From Sulfurimonas sp. (lineage in GTDB: Bacteria; Campylobacterota; Campylobacteria; Campylobacterales; Sulfurimonadaceae), in contig JAUZRZ010000026.1 in the NCBI GenBank assembly GCA_030949945.1, positions 16,639 through 80,638 of the forward strand: a stretch of 64,000 nt of DNA, written 5' to 3'. The notes beneath the pieces were generated by a model. It did no database searches and was not told the DNA's origin. It saw only the letters and a program-made list of their open reading frames with translations. Within the stretch, counting starts at the first letter, position 1. Every line of letters begins with the position of its first letter. The translations under genes were made by a program, and so were the position numbers. Positions 25,983 through 37,675 of this stretch are shown piece by piece.

Positions 25983-28900
25983 ATGTATTTTCTTTTCCCA
26001 CTTCTTATTATTTTTTCTTTTTCTTCTTCACTTGTATTATCCGCAGAAATAAAGTTTCAAGATACACAGCCATATTCTACTGAAGTCTACGGTAACATAA
26101 TAATGACAGGAAATACTATACTAGAGCTTGATAATTCTAAAAATAAAAATAATGAGAACTTTTTTATATCCGATGATAGCTTAGCATATGGACGATATAT
26201 TACGGATGGACTCATTCAAGATGTCTGGACAGGTATATGGACAGATGTTTCAAGTTCAGAAGCAAATAACTTTGCATATATGCGATATATAGACATAGAC
26301 AATAATGATACAACCTTTAATTCATCTTCATCAACATTAAGTATACCTGCAGGAAGTACTATTATATTTGCTAGACTATATTGGTCAGGTATGCTCCACA
26401 ACTATGCTGATGGTTCTTCACTAGAGGATGAGCGAGACACTTCTAAGTCACTAAGCCTAACAGTAGAAGGCACAACATACCCACTTGTTGTAACAGTAAA
26501 TGGCTATTCCGATACAGAAGGTTGGACTGATATATATTCTGAAATAACTAATACAATCTCGGGAAACACCTTGCGGTACTCACGCTACAATGCTTATATA
26601 GATGTTACAGATAAATTTAGCACTTTAAACTTTAATGAAAGTGCAATCAATGTAACAGTTTCAAATCTACTTTCTATGGAGGGTTGGATACGTAACTATG
26701 GGAACTATGGAGCATGGAGCCTTGCTATTATATATAAAAATTCTAATGAAACTTATAAACACATTTCACTATATACTGGTTATGAAGAAGTTTATGACAA
26801 TACTATATCTATAAATATTAACGGCTTTTTAACACCAAAAAGTTCTGATGTTATTTCTACACTTTCTGTATTTTCAGTTGAGGGAGAGAAAACTACAGAC
26901 TTTGGAGAAGACTATTTTAAGGCTGCAGATAACTCGGGGACACTATTCGATGTTACATCTAACTCAATTTATCCCAATGCTAAAACGAATATTTTCGACT
27001 CAACTATTACAAATAATGAAACACAGACACCAAATATTTCTAATACTATGGGTATTGATATTGATACATTTAGTATTGGTGCTGATGGTAATACTTCTCA
27101 TCCTCAAATTATACAAAACAATCAGACCCAAACAACTATAGAGCTATCTTCTGGTGGAGATGCTTATATGATTAATACAATAGCTCTCTCAACAGAACTC
27201 TATGTTCCTACTTTTTGTTATGACTACTCATACAAGCAAGATAGGAACTACTTTACTGAAGAAAATGATGGACAAAATGATCCGAGAATCGTAGGAACAG
27301 TCAGTACTGGTTCCCCTGTTGAAGTATCTATTTTCTTACGAAACCTTGTTGAGTCAGATGTAAATGTAACAGACATGAATATTAGCATATCAGATATAAA
27401 CACAACTCAAGCAATCTATATAGATCCTTCAACACAATTAGCAAAACTTGGTAGTGTTGCACCATACAATGTCACACCTGCAAGCAGTAGTGATAGTTAT
27501 ATAAGTAATGTAGAAATTGGAAATATAGTGTCACAAGATTACTTTTACTTTTATTATCAACTCAATCCTAAACAATCAAATTTAGATATGCCGATAAATT
27601 TTACCGCTTCATACAATATCAGTTCAGGTGATACAACTATACCATATATTTTAAAACTAGGAAAAGAGATTCCTCTTTGTGATAGTACTTCATTCACTTA
27701 TACCCCTACAAATGGAATTTTTAATGTAGTACATAATAACTATTACAATGAAACTACCCAATATTATAATCTACCCACTCAAGTCATCCAAAGAGATGCT
27801 TCTTTTAAAGTTATCGCTTTAGATCCTAATAATTATGATGCACTTAAAAATCAATCAACAATAGTAGCAGTTGAAGCAATTGATGTAGGTGGATTTCACA
27901 ATACAGATGCATCTTGTTTTGAACAGTATAATTATATTACAAACAGGGAATGGGTAGTTTTTGAAAATAATGTAAGTAGTGTTGATTTTCAGCCTTCTAA
28001 TGGATTTTTTACCGAAGTGAGGGAGAACAGTGCTTTTCGAGGTCTCCTTAAATCTTACAAATGATGGTAATGATGCCCTGGTAAACCTTAGTGGTTCAGA
28101 AACAGATGGATATTCTATTGAGAATTATACAGAGTTAACAGAAGGTTTAGATAGTTGTGCTTTACCTGTAAATGTAGATGGAACTAATACAACTAATGTT
28201 AATACAGCATGTGGAGGTAATGGAAATATTATCTCAAAATCTCAACTCAAAGCATGTATGCAATGCCTTTATAGCATTAATACTATATTTATCTGTTCAC
28301 GTGACAACTTTTCAATACGACCAGAAGCATTTTCAATACAATTTAATGACCAAAACCAAACTACTGGTACAAATATAACACAAATTGCAAATGATATTTC
28401 AGCAGTTAATTCACCAAGTCTTAAGACACTTAATCTATCTGCAGGATACAATTATAACCTAGTTGTATCAGCAACTACATATACTAATAATATTGGATCT
28501 ATTGGATACACAAAAACATTAAACTTATATACTGGAGATGAATTTTACTACTCATGGGAACCTCGTTCAATTTCTACTTCAAGCTCATGTAATGACACAA
28601 GTGATAAAACACCTTCGAACTCTGTTCGCTTTATCAATGGAACACTAGATCAGAATAGTTCAGTCGATCAAGTGGGGGAGTACCGTTTATATCTTCGTGA
28701 TGTAACATGGACAAGTGTAGATTATAATCCTTTTTATATGGGACACCATATTGGAAATCATTTTTTAGATGTAAATACTCCTGACTGCATAGCTAATTCG
28801 ACAGAGGTGCAGGATTCCTTATCCCTTACGAATGCGCTCCCTTTAGTAGGATGTGAGATCAGCAGTTTACATACAAATACAAATACAAATATTAGCTATG

Positions 28901-29994
28901 TAGACTACAATATAACAATGCATCCCTATAAATTTGATACTTCAAGTTTAACAAAAAGTATACTCACGGACTTTTCAACAAATTTTTCAAACAAACCATA
29001 TCTCTATACTGCTAATGTATCCAATGACAGTAATATGTCTTACCATATTCAAGGTAATATTACAGCACAAGGTCATAATAACCTGCAGTTAAGCAATTTT
29101 GTATCAGGATGCTATGCTCAATCTTTAAGTATAAGTATTACGACATCTGATCAAACACTCAAGGATATAAACAATGATGATATTATACTGCAGTACAAAG
29201 CGTATGAATATAATACTAGTACTGAACTAATAGCACAACGAGAGGGAAATGCCACAGCTACAACTGAACTCAATACAAGCATACCAAGTACATCATTTTT
29301 AAAAAATGCTAATGGTTCTGTCTCCACTCTTCTTAATATCAACTATAATCGAAAAAATAATGTAGCTCATAATCCAAAAACTCTCTCATTTATAACTTAT
29401 AATCTCACTAATCAAAATAAAAACAATACTTTTTATGCTGACTTGCAGATAGATAAACTTCCAAAAGCTGAAAAAGATTTAAATAGTTCTATCACTTTAA
29501 ACTATTACTATGCAAGAACCCATGCTCCGAGACAAAGAATAGTTGGGAATAGTAGTGATAATATCTTTATATATTATGAAGTGTATTGTAGTGCTTCAGG
29601 ATGTGATAAAAATCTTCTCCAAGATGCACTCGATTCAAATAGTACAGATGACCCTCGATGGTTTATAAATTCAAAGCACACCCCTTCACATGGCAGTGCT
29701 GGTCTTGTTACACAAAAAAGTGCTTCCAGTGTCCTAGCATCACCTCTCTCAAACACTTCCCCAGAACTCCTAACACTAACATATGATGAGTCAAAGGGTT
29801 ACCCATATAAAGCAACTATGCTAAACACTCCTAATAAATGGTTAATCTATAATAAATATCAACCTTCTGCTACTACAAACAGTTTTGAGGTAGAATTCAC
29901 TAATATTAATTCTGCATGGGCTGGTGTGCATGAAACAAATACTACAACTAATATGAATTCTTCTAATAAAACTAACAGGAGAACTATGTGGTAA
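25983..29994 (+). CDS. MshQ-like giant secreted protein, one frameshift
   Basis: About 1335 residues when restored, with a signal peptide (MYFLFPLLIIFSFSSSLVLS) and no later membrane helix. Very rich in Asn, Ser, Thr and aromatic beta-strand sequence. The first third, with YWSGMLHNYADG and a WIRNYGNYGAWSLAIIYKN segment, looks like a large beta domain. The middle has a Cys-containing segment (CGGN to IFICSRDNFSIRPEAFSI) resembling the RP-x-x-F region of MshQ-type proteins. It lies immediately before three pseudopilin-like genes, as MshQ belongs to MSHA pilus clusters. The frame breaks near 28015-28030; removing one base joins TEV to VLFEVSLNLTNDG. MshQ assignment is by context and weak motif. 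Confidence 0.6.
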
Positions 29995-30595
29995 AAAGAA
30001 CTGCATTTACATATATTGAACTTATATTTTCCATTGTTATTATCGCTATTACAGTTGTCTCACTTCCAATGATGAGTCGTGTCATCTCAGATGGTATATC
30101 TTCAAGTATTGTTCAAGAAGCTATCTTCGCCGCTGCAACTGAGCTCAATGAAGTTACAACAGCACACTGGGATGATAATTCTCTTGAACCAGGAGCATCT
30201 AACTCTTTCGCAAAAGTAATAGACTTTGGTTTATGTAATAACAATAGGCTGATGCCTGGTCACATTGAGCAAACACTACACAGAAAATGTTTAGACAGTA
30301 ATATAACAAACCCATCAGATGCTTCACCAATTACGACAGTTCAGTCTTTAAATGACTATGTTCATGCATCTTCTAATATTTTTATAAATGCGATAACAGA
30401 TGAAACAGGGTACAAAGAAGAATATAACTCAGCCCTTACAGTCACAAGACCAGCTAACTTTGATGGTAATAATACAAATATTAAAAAAATAACCATCACC
30501 ATAATAAAAAAAATGATAATACTACTAAGCTCACTTCATTGAGTACATACAGTGCCAATATTGGTGAAGTTGATTTTTATAAGAAGGTGTACTAA
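29988..30595 (+). CDS. MshD-like prepilin/pseudopilin, one frameshift
   Basis: Type IV pilin-like N-terminus VKRTAFTYIELIFSIVIIAI: a basic leader, cleavage before Phe, Glu at +5 and a hydrophobic helix. Ala replaces the usual Gly at -1. About 202 residues when restored. The start is GTG at 29988, with AGGAG seven bases upstream, overlapping the previous gene by seven bases. The frame breaks at the A-run 30505-30513; one more A restores a tail ending ANIGEVDFYKKVY and a stop overlapping the next start as TAATG. Position and size fit MshD of MSHA clusters. Confidence 0.7.
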
Positions 30596-31560
30596 TGTTA
30601 AAACGCAATGCCTTTAGCATGATAGAACTCATTTTTGTCATAGTAATTATGGGAATTATTGGAAAGTTTGGAGTTGAGTTTTTAGCACAAGCATACAGAA
30701 GTTTTATCTTTTCTAGTGTTAACCATAACCTACAAGCAAGTAGTGGTGCTGCGGTCGAATTAATCGCAGCAAGATTACAACACCGAATAAAAGATTCTGT
30801 TATTGCCAGAACAGGTCTACCGCCTGCAGTCCCTGTAGCAATAGGAAGTGTAAGTGGAAACAACTATACAGTTTTAGAGTGGGTTGGAGTTGATTATGAA
30901 GGTTTTAAAGGTAACTCAAATTTAATACCATGTATGCCTAACTGGAGTGGTATATTAGATCTCAACCATCCAAATGCAAATAGTACAACTTTAATATCGC
31001 CTTCAACAGACACTTCTCAAGTCAATACAATGATATCAAATTTATCATATGGACATTCATCAATTAGTAATGCTGCTATCTTTTTTATAGGTGCTAATAG
31101 TAATGTTCAAAGTGGATATGGCTGGGATGGAAATCTTACAGCCATAAACCTTCAGCAAGGTGCCATGCATCCCATTACAAATATTCCAGGAGTAGGTAAC
31201 GAAGATAGATTTTCCCCAAGAATTGGTAACTTTACGGGGATAGATGTTTATGAATACTACCAACTAGCATGGACTGCATATGCAATTGTCTATGAGCCTG
31301 GAGTTAATAATCTAGGTACCCTACGTTTATACTGGGATTATCAACCTTGGGAAGATGAAGATGGTGATGGAAATGCAGATCAATTTAACACCCCTGGAAT
31401 ACAAGTAAAAAATGCTATTATTATGGAGAATGTCTCAACTTTTCAGTTTACCTCTGTTGGTGATATAATAAAAATACAAGTTTGTACAAAGAGTACTATT
31501 ATAGATGGAAATAATGATGGAAATGGGTACTCGCTATGCAAAGAAAAAACAGTATTTTAA
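30595..31560 (+). CDS. MshO-like pseudopilin
   Basis: 321 residues. Prepilin leader MLKRNA, then FSMIELIFVIVIMGIIGKFG, followed by a long helix (AQAYRSFIFSSVNHNLQASSGAAVELIAARLQHRIKDSV) closely recalling MshO, in which this region reads as a helix of small residues ending in an Arg-rich segment. The globular part contains Asp-rich stretches (EDEDGDGNADQ and DGNNDGNG) that could bind calcium, as in major pseudopilins. It overlaps the following gene by 25 bases. Intact. Confidence 0.7.
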   Translation: MLKRNAFSMIELIFVIVIMGIIGKFGVEFLAQAYRSFIFSSVNHNLQASSGAAVELIAARLQHRIKDSVIARTGLPPAVPVAIGSVSGNNYTVLEWVGVDYEGFKGNSNLIPCMPNWSGILDLNHPNANSTTLISPSTDTSQVNTMISNLSYGHSSISNAAIFFIGANSNVQSGYGWDGNLTAINLQQGAMHPITNIPGVGNEDRFSPRIGNFTGIDVYEYYQLAWTAYAIVYEPGVNNLGTLRLYWDYQPWEDEDGDGNADQFNTPGIQVKNAIIMENVSTFQFTSVGDIIKIQVCTKSTIIDGNNDGNGYSLCKEKTVF

Positions 31561-31997
31561 ATAGAAACCATAAGAGTGCTATCGCACTTATTATGGCAAT
31601 GACAGTTATAGTAATTATAGCTACCATTATGGCACTTGCCTTGGCACTGACTTCTCAGACTACAAAAAGGACTAATGACCTGTATCTTTATGAACAAGCA
31701 TCCCTTTTAGCAAAAAGTGCAACTGAGTATGCACTTTTAAGTATCGCACAAGATGGTGCATGCACACATACAAATGACCTCAATTTTGTGCAAGATACTA
31801 TTTATGATATAAATATTTCTTTACTTTATGTATATGAAACAACTACTAACCCATGTACAGTTGCTCAAACATACACAGAAGTGACTACACCAGAACAAAA
31901 TGGTTCTATACTTATTGATGTAGCTGTAAGTGTTACTGATACATCTGTGGCTACAGAACCAATCCGTTATTTTAGAAGAACTATTCAAAAACTTTAA
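31536..31997 (+). CDS. MshP/PilX-like membrane-anchored protein
   Basis: 153 residues. A basic N-terminus (MQRKNSILNRNHKSA) and a long helix IALIMAMTVIVIIATIMALALAL, followed by a polar helix (EQASLLAKSATEYALLS). This layout, without the prepilin Glu-5 motif at a standard site, is that of MshP/PilX-type proteins, which sit last in such operons. Two cysteines (ACTHT, NPCTV) may pair. Overlaps the MshO-like gene. Confidence 0.65.
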   Translation: MQRKNSILNRNHKSAIALIMAMTVIVIIATIMALALALTSQTTKRTNDLYLYEQASLLAKSATEYALLSIAQDGACTHTNDLNFVQDTIYDINISLLYVYETTTNPCTVAQTYTEVTTPEQNGSILIDVAVSVTDTSVATEPIRYFRRTIQKL

Positions 31998-32026
31998 TGC
32001 ATTAATCTTTGTAAACCTTTTAATGC

Positions 32027-32032
32027 TATAAT
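32027..32032 (+). promoter_or_regulatory. Extended -10 box of hpf promoter
   Basis: TGCTATAAT, an extended -10 (TGnTATAAT), 31 bases upstream of the hpf start; ribosome site AAGGA follows at about 32053. Confidence 0.6.
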
Positions 32033-32062
32033 TTATACATGTCACAAACAAAGGATTAAATT

Positions 32063-32596
32063 ATGAATATTTCACTTACTGGAAGACATTTAGAACTAAC
32101 AGATGCTATTAAAGAGCATATGACTACATCTATCGAAACACTAAATAAATTTAACTTAGAAATCATCTCTGTTAATGTCGTTGCTTCCGCACAAACAAAA
32201 AAAGGTAAAGAGCACTCAGTTGTTGAGTTTATTATAAACCTAGCACACAAAAACTCAATAGTTATTAAACAAAATGATGATGATTTATATGCTGCTATAG
32301 ATAAAGCAATTTCACGTGCTCAAAAAGCAATGCGTCGTATTCACGACAGAGAGAGTGATCACCAAAAAGTTGGTCTCAATGAAATAAAATCTGATAATGT
32401 TGATCTAAAATCAGCGATAGAAGATATGGAAGATGAGATTGTGCCTGTAGAGTTAGAGCTTTACAAACCTCGTGAAGTCGAAGATGTTTTAAATGACCTC
32501 AAAGAGAGTGGTAAAATGTTTGAGATTTTCATCGACCATGATGGTAAAACTCGTGTTCTTTACAAAAGAAATGATGCAAAATTTGGTCTCTACTAG
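32063..32596 (+). CDS. hpf: Ribosome hibernation-promoting factor, long form
   Basis: Binds the 30S decoding centre and joins ribosomes into inactive 100S dimers in stationary phase. 177 residues: N-terminal S30Ae/YfiA domain (MNISLTGRHLELTDAIKEH to KAMRRIHDR, about 1-100), acidic linker, and a C-terminal dimerisation domain (REVEDVLNDLKESGKMFEIFIDHDGKTRVLYKRNDAKFGL). The two domains make it the long HPF, so no separate RMF is needed. Monocistronic, ending in the dispersed structured repeat. Confidence 0.92.
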   Translation: MNISLTGRHLELTDAIKEHMTTSIETLNKFNLEIISVNVVASAQTKKGKEHSVVEFIINLAHKNSIVIKQNDDDLYAAIDKAISRAQKAMRRIHDRESDHQKVGLNEIKSDNVDLKSAIEDMEDEIVPVELELYKPREVEDVLNDLKESGKMFEIFIDHDGKTRVLYKRNDAKFGLY

Positions 32597-32602
32597 TCAA
32601 TG

Positions 32603-32699
32603 TTCGGACTATAAGGAGCAAAGCCCCTTATAGTCTAGGGACAGATTTGTCCCTACAACCCCCTAAAGCTATAAAGAGGCTTTTTTAAGAGTGTCACTG
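32603..32699. repeat. Dispersed structured intergenic repeat, copy B
   Basis: Inverted relative to copy A (9880-9984) and similar along its whole length: shared CGGACTATAAGGAGC, GCCCCTTATAGTC, GTCCCTACAACCCCCTAAAG and GCTTTTTTAAGA blocks. Differences keep the hairpins: the middle one is GGGACA-GATT-TGTCCC. It starts six bases after the hpf stop and its far end overlaps the convergent recG stop. Confidence 0.8.
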
Positions 32700-34517
32700 A
32701 ATACTATGAGTTAAAGAGAGACTCTCTTTAACTCTTTTTACAACTTCTAAATCCTCCGCAAAATCAAACCACTTAAACTGATTTCCACTTTGATTTGCAC
32801 CTTTGAGTAAATCTCCACTTTTTCTAAACTTCAAATCAAGATTTGCTATATCAAAACCACTTGTTGTTTGAACAAACTTATCTAAACGCTCAGATCTATT
32901 TTGATTAGTATATAAAAAACAGTACCCCTTAAGCCTGTTCTACTCACTCTACCTCTAAGTTGATGTAAGGTTGAGAGACCTAGTCTCTCCGCCCCTACTA
33001 TCACTACTGTAGTAAGCCTTGGGAGTGATATTCCCACTTCAACAACAGTTGTACTTATTAAAACACTTTCCTTTTTCTCTAAAGTCAAGAAGTACTTGCT
33101 CCTTCTCTTTATCTTTTCCATGGGTCACATAGACATCATCAAAGTTCCTCTCCCAGTACCCACGAGCCTCTTGAATACTCTGGTAAGCGATTGCTTCACT
33201 CTCCTCCACTAAGGGATAGACAATAAGAACTTGATTGTTTTTGGCTATTTCAGATTTTAGATGCACTACTAGGTCTTGAAAATCACTTTTGTGAATTACT
33301 TTAGAGCTTATATCTTTTTTAAATGGTGTAGAAGTGATAAGACTTACATCAATATGTGCAGACTCAATCATCGCTAGTGTTCTAGGAATTGGTGTAGCTG
33401 AGAACTGTAAAAAATGAGGTTTCTCTTCGCCACTACTTACAAGTTTTTCTAGCATATTTCTCTGCTTTGTACCAAATCTATGCTGCTCATCAACCATAAC
33501 TAAAGCAGCTTTTGGCAAATCCCTATAAAGTACTGCATGTGTACCTATAATAAAGTCGTATTCATCTAAATCTACTTTTTTACTTTTATTAGTCACAAGC
33601 ACTACTTTTAAATTTGGCAAAAATTTCACTGCTTCTTCATACAGCTGTTGTGCAAGTATAGTAGTTGGTGCCATCAAGATACTTTTTGACTCTCCAATCA
33701 TATAAGCTGATGCTAAAATAACCATGGTCTTTCCTGAACCTACATCTCCTACTACCATTCGTTTAGAAGCAACATCTCTACTAAAGTCACTTTGTATATC
33801 TTTTATGGCATTTACTTGTTCTCTTGTAAGCTCAAAAGGCAGACTCTTCGCCCAACTTCCATAATCACTCTCTACACTCACGATAGACTTAAAGTACCTG
33901 CGTTTGTTTCTCAAAACTTTCATATAGCAAAATAGTTCTGTAAACTTTAATGCCTCAATAGTTTTTAAGTCCAACTCATCTTGCTTTAATACCTCTTCAT
34001 TCGCAAAGTGAACTGCTAGTAGAGTTTGTGCAACATCCTGTGGTAGCCCCTCCTCGACTAGATTATCTAGACTCAAGTTTTTTTGTACAAAACGTGCCAT
34101 CACATCTGTTCTGAGTCCACACTTATACTTAGGTGTAATTGAGCCAATAGTACTTATCTTTTTAGGCATACTCATACTACACTGCCCTAGTTTGCACTCT
34201 ATCATTCCATAGTAGTACTCACGATTCCCTACACTAAACTGATGCATCATATATGCTTTAGGGCGGAATAAAACGGCATTAATCGTATGAGAAAAATTAT
34301 GTACAAAAAATGTTATTTGAATGCTATTTTGAGCTCGAAAAACTGATTCGACTGTTGCATCTATAAGTTGGGGTTTATGGGGTATGAGTTTATCATGAAG
34401 GACTAAATCTTCATAACTGTTTGGAATTATTAGTGCAAGCTCAGCAAAACTACTAATGCCTAGTTTCGCAAACTTTGTTACTATCTCTTTAGAGTACTTC
34501 TCTTGTGCCTTTTTCAT
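32694..34517 (-). CDS. recG: ATP-dependent DNA helicase RecG, two frameshifts
   Basis: Remodels stalled replication forks and Holliday junctions. Restored to about 607 residues, short for RecG but usual in this class. N-terminal wedge domain, Walker [24 protein letters not shown] motif in [23 protein letters not shown] motif, and the C-terminal helicase signature [12 protein letters not shown]. Frameshifts lie near 33072 (A-run; remove one base) and near 32936 (G-run; add one base). Beyond the second, the frame continues as [30 protein letters not shown], with the RecG tail [17 protein letters not shown], to the TGA at 32694-32696. Confidence 0.92.
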
Positions 34518-34578
34518 ACTCTTATTATAGGCAAAAATAGAAACAGACTCTAAAGTATGACATATTGCAATATTTATT

Positions 34579-35463
34579 TTAGCCTTTTACTCTTTTTAAT
34601 CGTTCTGGCTCTTGCTCTTTATAAAGTTCTGCACATCCTTTTGAAAGTTCACGAATTTTTAGCATATAGTTTTGGCGTTCTGTTTGAGAGATAGCTTTTC
34701 TTGCATCTAGTACATTAAATACATTTGACACTTCCATACACAAGTCATAAGCTGGAAGAGGAAGTCCCGCTTCAAGTACTCTCAAACACTCTGCACTTTT
34801 AGCTTCAAACTCATGAAAAAGCATATCAGTATCGGCTACTTCAAAGTTGTACTTTGAGAACTCTATTTCACTCTCTTTGTGCACATCTCTATAGTAAGTT
34901 TTATTCCCATTTTTATCTTCATTCCATACTATGTCAAAGATATTATCAACACCTTGAAGGTACATAGCCAAACGCTCTGTTCCGTATGTTATCTCAACGG
35001 CTACAGGGTTACACTCAATCCCACCAACTTGTTGAAAGTAGGTAAATTGTGTGACTTCCATACCATTAAGCCAAACTTCCCAGCCTAAACCCCAAGCACC
35101 AAGTGTTGGAGACTCCCAGTTATCTTCTATAAAACGGATGTCATGTTTACTCACATCAAGACCCAAAAACTCTAAAGATTTTAGATATAACTCTTGAATA
35201 TTATCTGGACTGGGTTTGATGAGTGCTTGAAACTGATAGTATGAACCTAAACGATTAGGATTTTCTCCATAACGCCCATCAGTAGGACGGCGACATGGTG
35301 CCGCATAAGCAACAGACCAAGGTGTAGAGTCAAGTGAGCGAAGAAAAGTAGCAGGATGAAATGTTCCTGCACCTGAAGGTATATCGTAGGGTTGCACTAT
35401 GTTACAACCCTCATTCATCCAAAATTCTTGTAGTTTTAGAAGCATTGTGCTAAAAGTTATCAT
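34579..35463 (-). CDS. glyQ: Glycyl-tRNA synthetase alpha subunit
   Basis: Catalytic subunit of the heterotetrameric (alpha2 beta2) enzyme charging tRNA-Gly. 294 residues from [20 protein letters not shown], with the conserved [20 protein letters not shown] and [24 protein letters not shown] motif (here [18 protein letters not shown]), and [20 protein letters not shown]. The C-terminus is intact. The beta subunit gene (glyS) is not in this window. ATG at 35463. Confidence 0.97.
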   Translation of the reverse strand: MITFSTMLLKLQEFWMNEGCNIVQPYDIPSGAGTFHPATFLRSLDSTPWSVAYAAPCRRPTDGRYGENPNRLGSYYQFQALIKPSPDNIQELYLKSLEFLGLDVSKHDIRFIEDNWESPTLGAWGLGWEVWLNGMEVTQFTYFQQVGGIECNPVAVEITYGTERLAMYLQGVDNIFDIVWNEDKNGNKTYYRDVHKESEIEFSKYNFEVADTDMLFHEFEAKSAECLRVLEAGLPLPAYDLCMEVSNVFNVLDARKAISQTERQNYMLKIRELSKGCAELYKEQEPERLKRVKG

Positions 35464-35512
35464 ACATTCTCTCTTTTAAAATATTTCGAAATTATAGCTT
35501 AGATGTCAGTTA

Positions 35513-36319
35513 CTAGAACTTAAACACAGCTCCAATCTTTGCATACTGATTATTTGCAGTAGAGTCAGGTTCATAAATATTCTTGGATTAGAATCCTCCT
35601 TGTACATTGGACTTTTCTATTATCTGCTGTTCATACACATACTCTATAAAAAATTCTACCTTGTTCATTTAATGTATAACTAGAGGTATTTTTAATTTTG
35701 CTATATTTGCAGAACCTAAATCGAAATCTGTAGAAAATCCAGTAGCGGACATTTTAGGGCTTATACCATACTGGTACTCTACTAAAGTAGCTACAGAAAA
35801 TTTTGCAAATTCATATCTAATTTTCACCCGTGGTCGAATAGAATACCAATAATATACCTCTATCTGTGTAGCAGAAAGAGCTCTCTCCCAAGAACGGTAT
35901 CCTAAAGCTAATCCATACCCAATATTAAGTCCACTATCAAGAACATATGTGTATATATAAGACCCTGCAATATCAAAAACTCTATTATTTGTTTGAGAAA
36001 TCACACTTCCATAGCCTGCGTTTGAAGCAATATAAGAACCTACATATTCAGTATTTCCCCCAAGTATTAAAGTCTCAATTGCTACTTTTGCATAATTATT
36101 ATCTGAATATGCTTTAGAGTAAGCCAAAATAAATTCAGAGCCTACAATCTCGTTAAAATTAGATTTTTCACTATTAAGAATAAGACCTGCATCGCTGTAC
36201 TCTCTATAATCCATACTCATACCAACTAAAGCAGTACTAAGACTAAAACCACCCTCTTTTGCTTCAAGTGAGCTACTAATAAGAAGTGATATACTTAATA
36301 ATATCAAATATATTTTCAA
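35513..36319 (-). CDS. Outer-membrane beta-barrel protein, frameshifted near the 3' end
   Basis: Signal peptide KIYLILLSISLLISSSLEA followed by alternating beta strands (GSYIYTYVLDSGLNIGYGLALG type). It starts at TTG 36319, four bases overlapping the DUF89 stop (TTGA), with AAGGA upstream. The uninterrupted frame stops at 35669, but the barrel continues in other frames (VEFFIEYVYEQQIIEKSNVQGG, then STANNQYAKIGAVFKF) to a terminal Phe, the usual barrel end, at 35513-35515. About 268 residues if repaired; two or three frameshifts and one in-frame stop (TTC-TAA) lie between 35595 and 35670. Either an error-dense stretch or a decaying gene. Family unknown. Confidence 0.6.
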
Positions 36320-37183
36320 AACTCTTCCTTTTTTTTGCAGATAATATCTCCAAGTAGTTTTACCCAAAGAGTTTGCGACAACATCACATTTCACTTTGAG
36401 TAAAAAGAATATATTACTGCGTTTAGACTCATTTAAACACTCATAGTTTCCCATACCCTTACTTATGACTACATCTACACTATCAAAAAGATTTTGAGAG
36501 ATCTCATTTGCTCGGTTGTATGTAAACCCAGGAGTATTAACACCACTATCTACAAGATTACAGAGTTTATCAAAACCTGCTTCTTTTGCCTCTTTCATTG
36601 TCACATCATTGATAATAGGATTTCCTCTCACCATATAGGAGTACTCAACATCAGGATAGAGTTCTTTGAGTACCTCAACAAACATATAGTCAAAAATATG
36701 TTCTCCAACATTATCACCTATAAGTAAAACAGTTTTTGCCCTACTTAGCTCAGTTTGCATTGTACTAAAGTCATTGTGTGCAAACTCGGTGTCAAATACT
36801 TTGACTAACTCCTCTTCTAAATCAAACTCAACGGCAGCTGCTAAGTCAATAACATTACCAGCTACGGCAATTTTTGTAGCGGTGAGAAGTTTATGAGAAC
36901 TTAATCTAAGCTTCTCCTTTAAAGCTGGTACTAATGCCTTTGCTTTTTGAGTAGAGAGCTCTTTTATCTCATCATATAAGTCAGTTTTATCTACAATTTT
37001 TGCCATTTCTTCATAAACATCAGCCGCTATTTCTGGGGGATTGTCTGTAAAAGAGAAATCTTTACTCATCTGTGTAACGCGAGCATGAAGTATATCTTTT
37101 ACGCTTGTTTTTGCCCCTATGGCATTTGCAACTTTAAGGCTTTGGTTTATTATGCAAGCCACACACTCTTTATCTATTAACAT
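36316..37183 (-). CDS. DUF89 / ARMT1-like protein, one frameshift
   Basis: DUF89 proteins are metal-dependent phosphatases of damaged sugar phosphates. N-terminal MLIDKECVACIINQSLKVA with paired Cys, and the core VLLIGDNVGEHIFDYMFVE and YMVRGNPIINDVTMKEA, with VDVVISKGMGNYECL, the usual Asp/Asn metal residues. The frame breaks at the T-run 36358-36361 (plus strand). Removing one base gives the natural end LGKLLGDIICKKKEEF and a TGA at 36316. Without the repair it reads through into the downstream porin and looks like a fusion. Restored length about 289. It overlaps the DUF3972 stop by one base. Confidence 0.8.
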
Positions 37184-37656
37184 TATGAAGTGTGTTCATC
37201 TATTGCTTTATTCCACATGAGTTTATATTTTCTACGCATAAACTCTACTTCTTGTTGAGAGAGTTTTAGCTGCTCTGTTAAGGTTGCGATTGTTTTTCTA
37301 TCTTCATCGTAGAGTTCTTGAAGTGATTGGAGTGCTTCTCTGAGAAACTCATTTTCCACTTTTACTGCTTCAATAGTCTCATCTTTTGCATCGAGTACTT
37401 TTTCATGAAGATTTATAATAGTACCTATAGTTTTTTCAACAAACGCAGGTTGCACCATCATTTCATGAGTATTTCTTTGTGCAAGTTCTGTAAGCTTTGC
37501 AGGGACAACAGCCTCAATAGCACCTTTTGATGGGTCAATATACCGCACTCCATCTTCAATTTTAATAGTAAGCTTCCCACTCTCTATCAAATCTTCAACA
37601 GCAGATATATCTAAACCAGTTAACTCACAATACTCTTCATCACTCATCCATGTCAT
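37183..37656 (-). CDS. DUF3972 protein
   Basis: 157 residues. N-terminal MerR-like winged helix (MSDEEYCELTGLDISAVEDLIESGKLTI) with GVRYIDPSKG, then a coiled coil (about 75-150) with heptads of Leu/Ile/Glu/Lys. As I recall, DUF3972 is restricted to this phylum and sits between purE and glyQ-linked genes. A DNA-binding or structural role is inferred from shape only. ATG at 37656 with GAGGG upstream. Confidence 0.75.
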   Translation of the reverse strand: MTWMSDEEYCELTGLDISAVEDLIESGKLTIKIEDGVRYIDPSKGAIEAVVPAKLTELAQRNTHEMMVQPAFVEKTIGTIINLHEKVLDAKDETIEAVKVENEFLREALQSLQELYDEDRKTIATLTEQLKLSQQEVEFMRRKYKLMWNKAIDEHTS

Positions 37657-37675
37657 GCTTTATCCCTCTTATAAA

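Noticed and set aside
35669..37183. A single 504-residue frame fusing DUF89 and an outer-membrane barrel
   Set aside because: The junction lies at a T-run; removing one base gives the natural DUF89 C-terminus and stop, and a signal peptide with ribosome site for the barrel protein right after.
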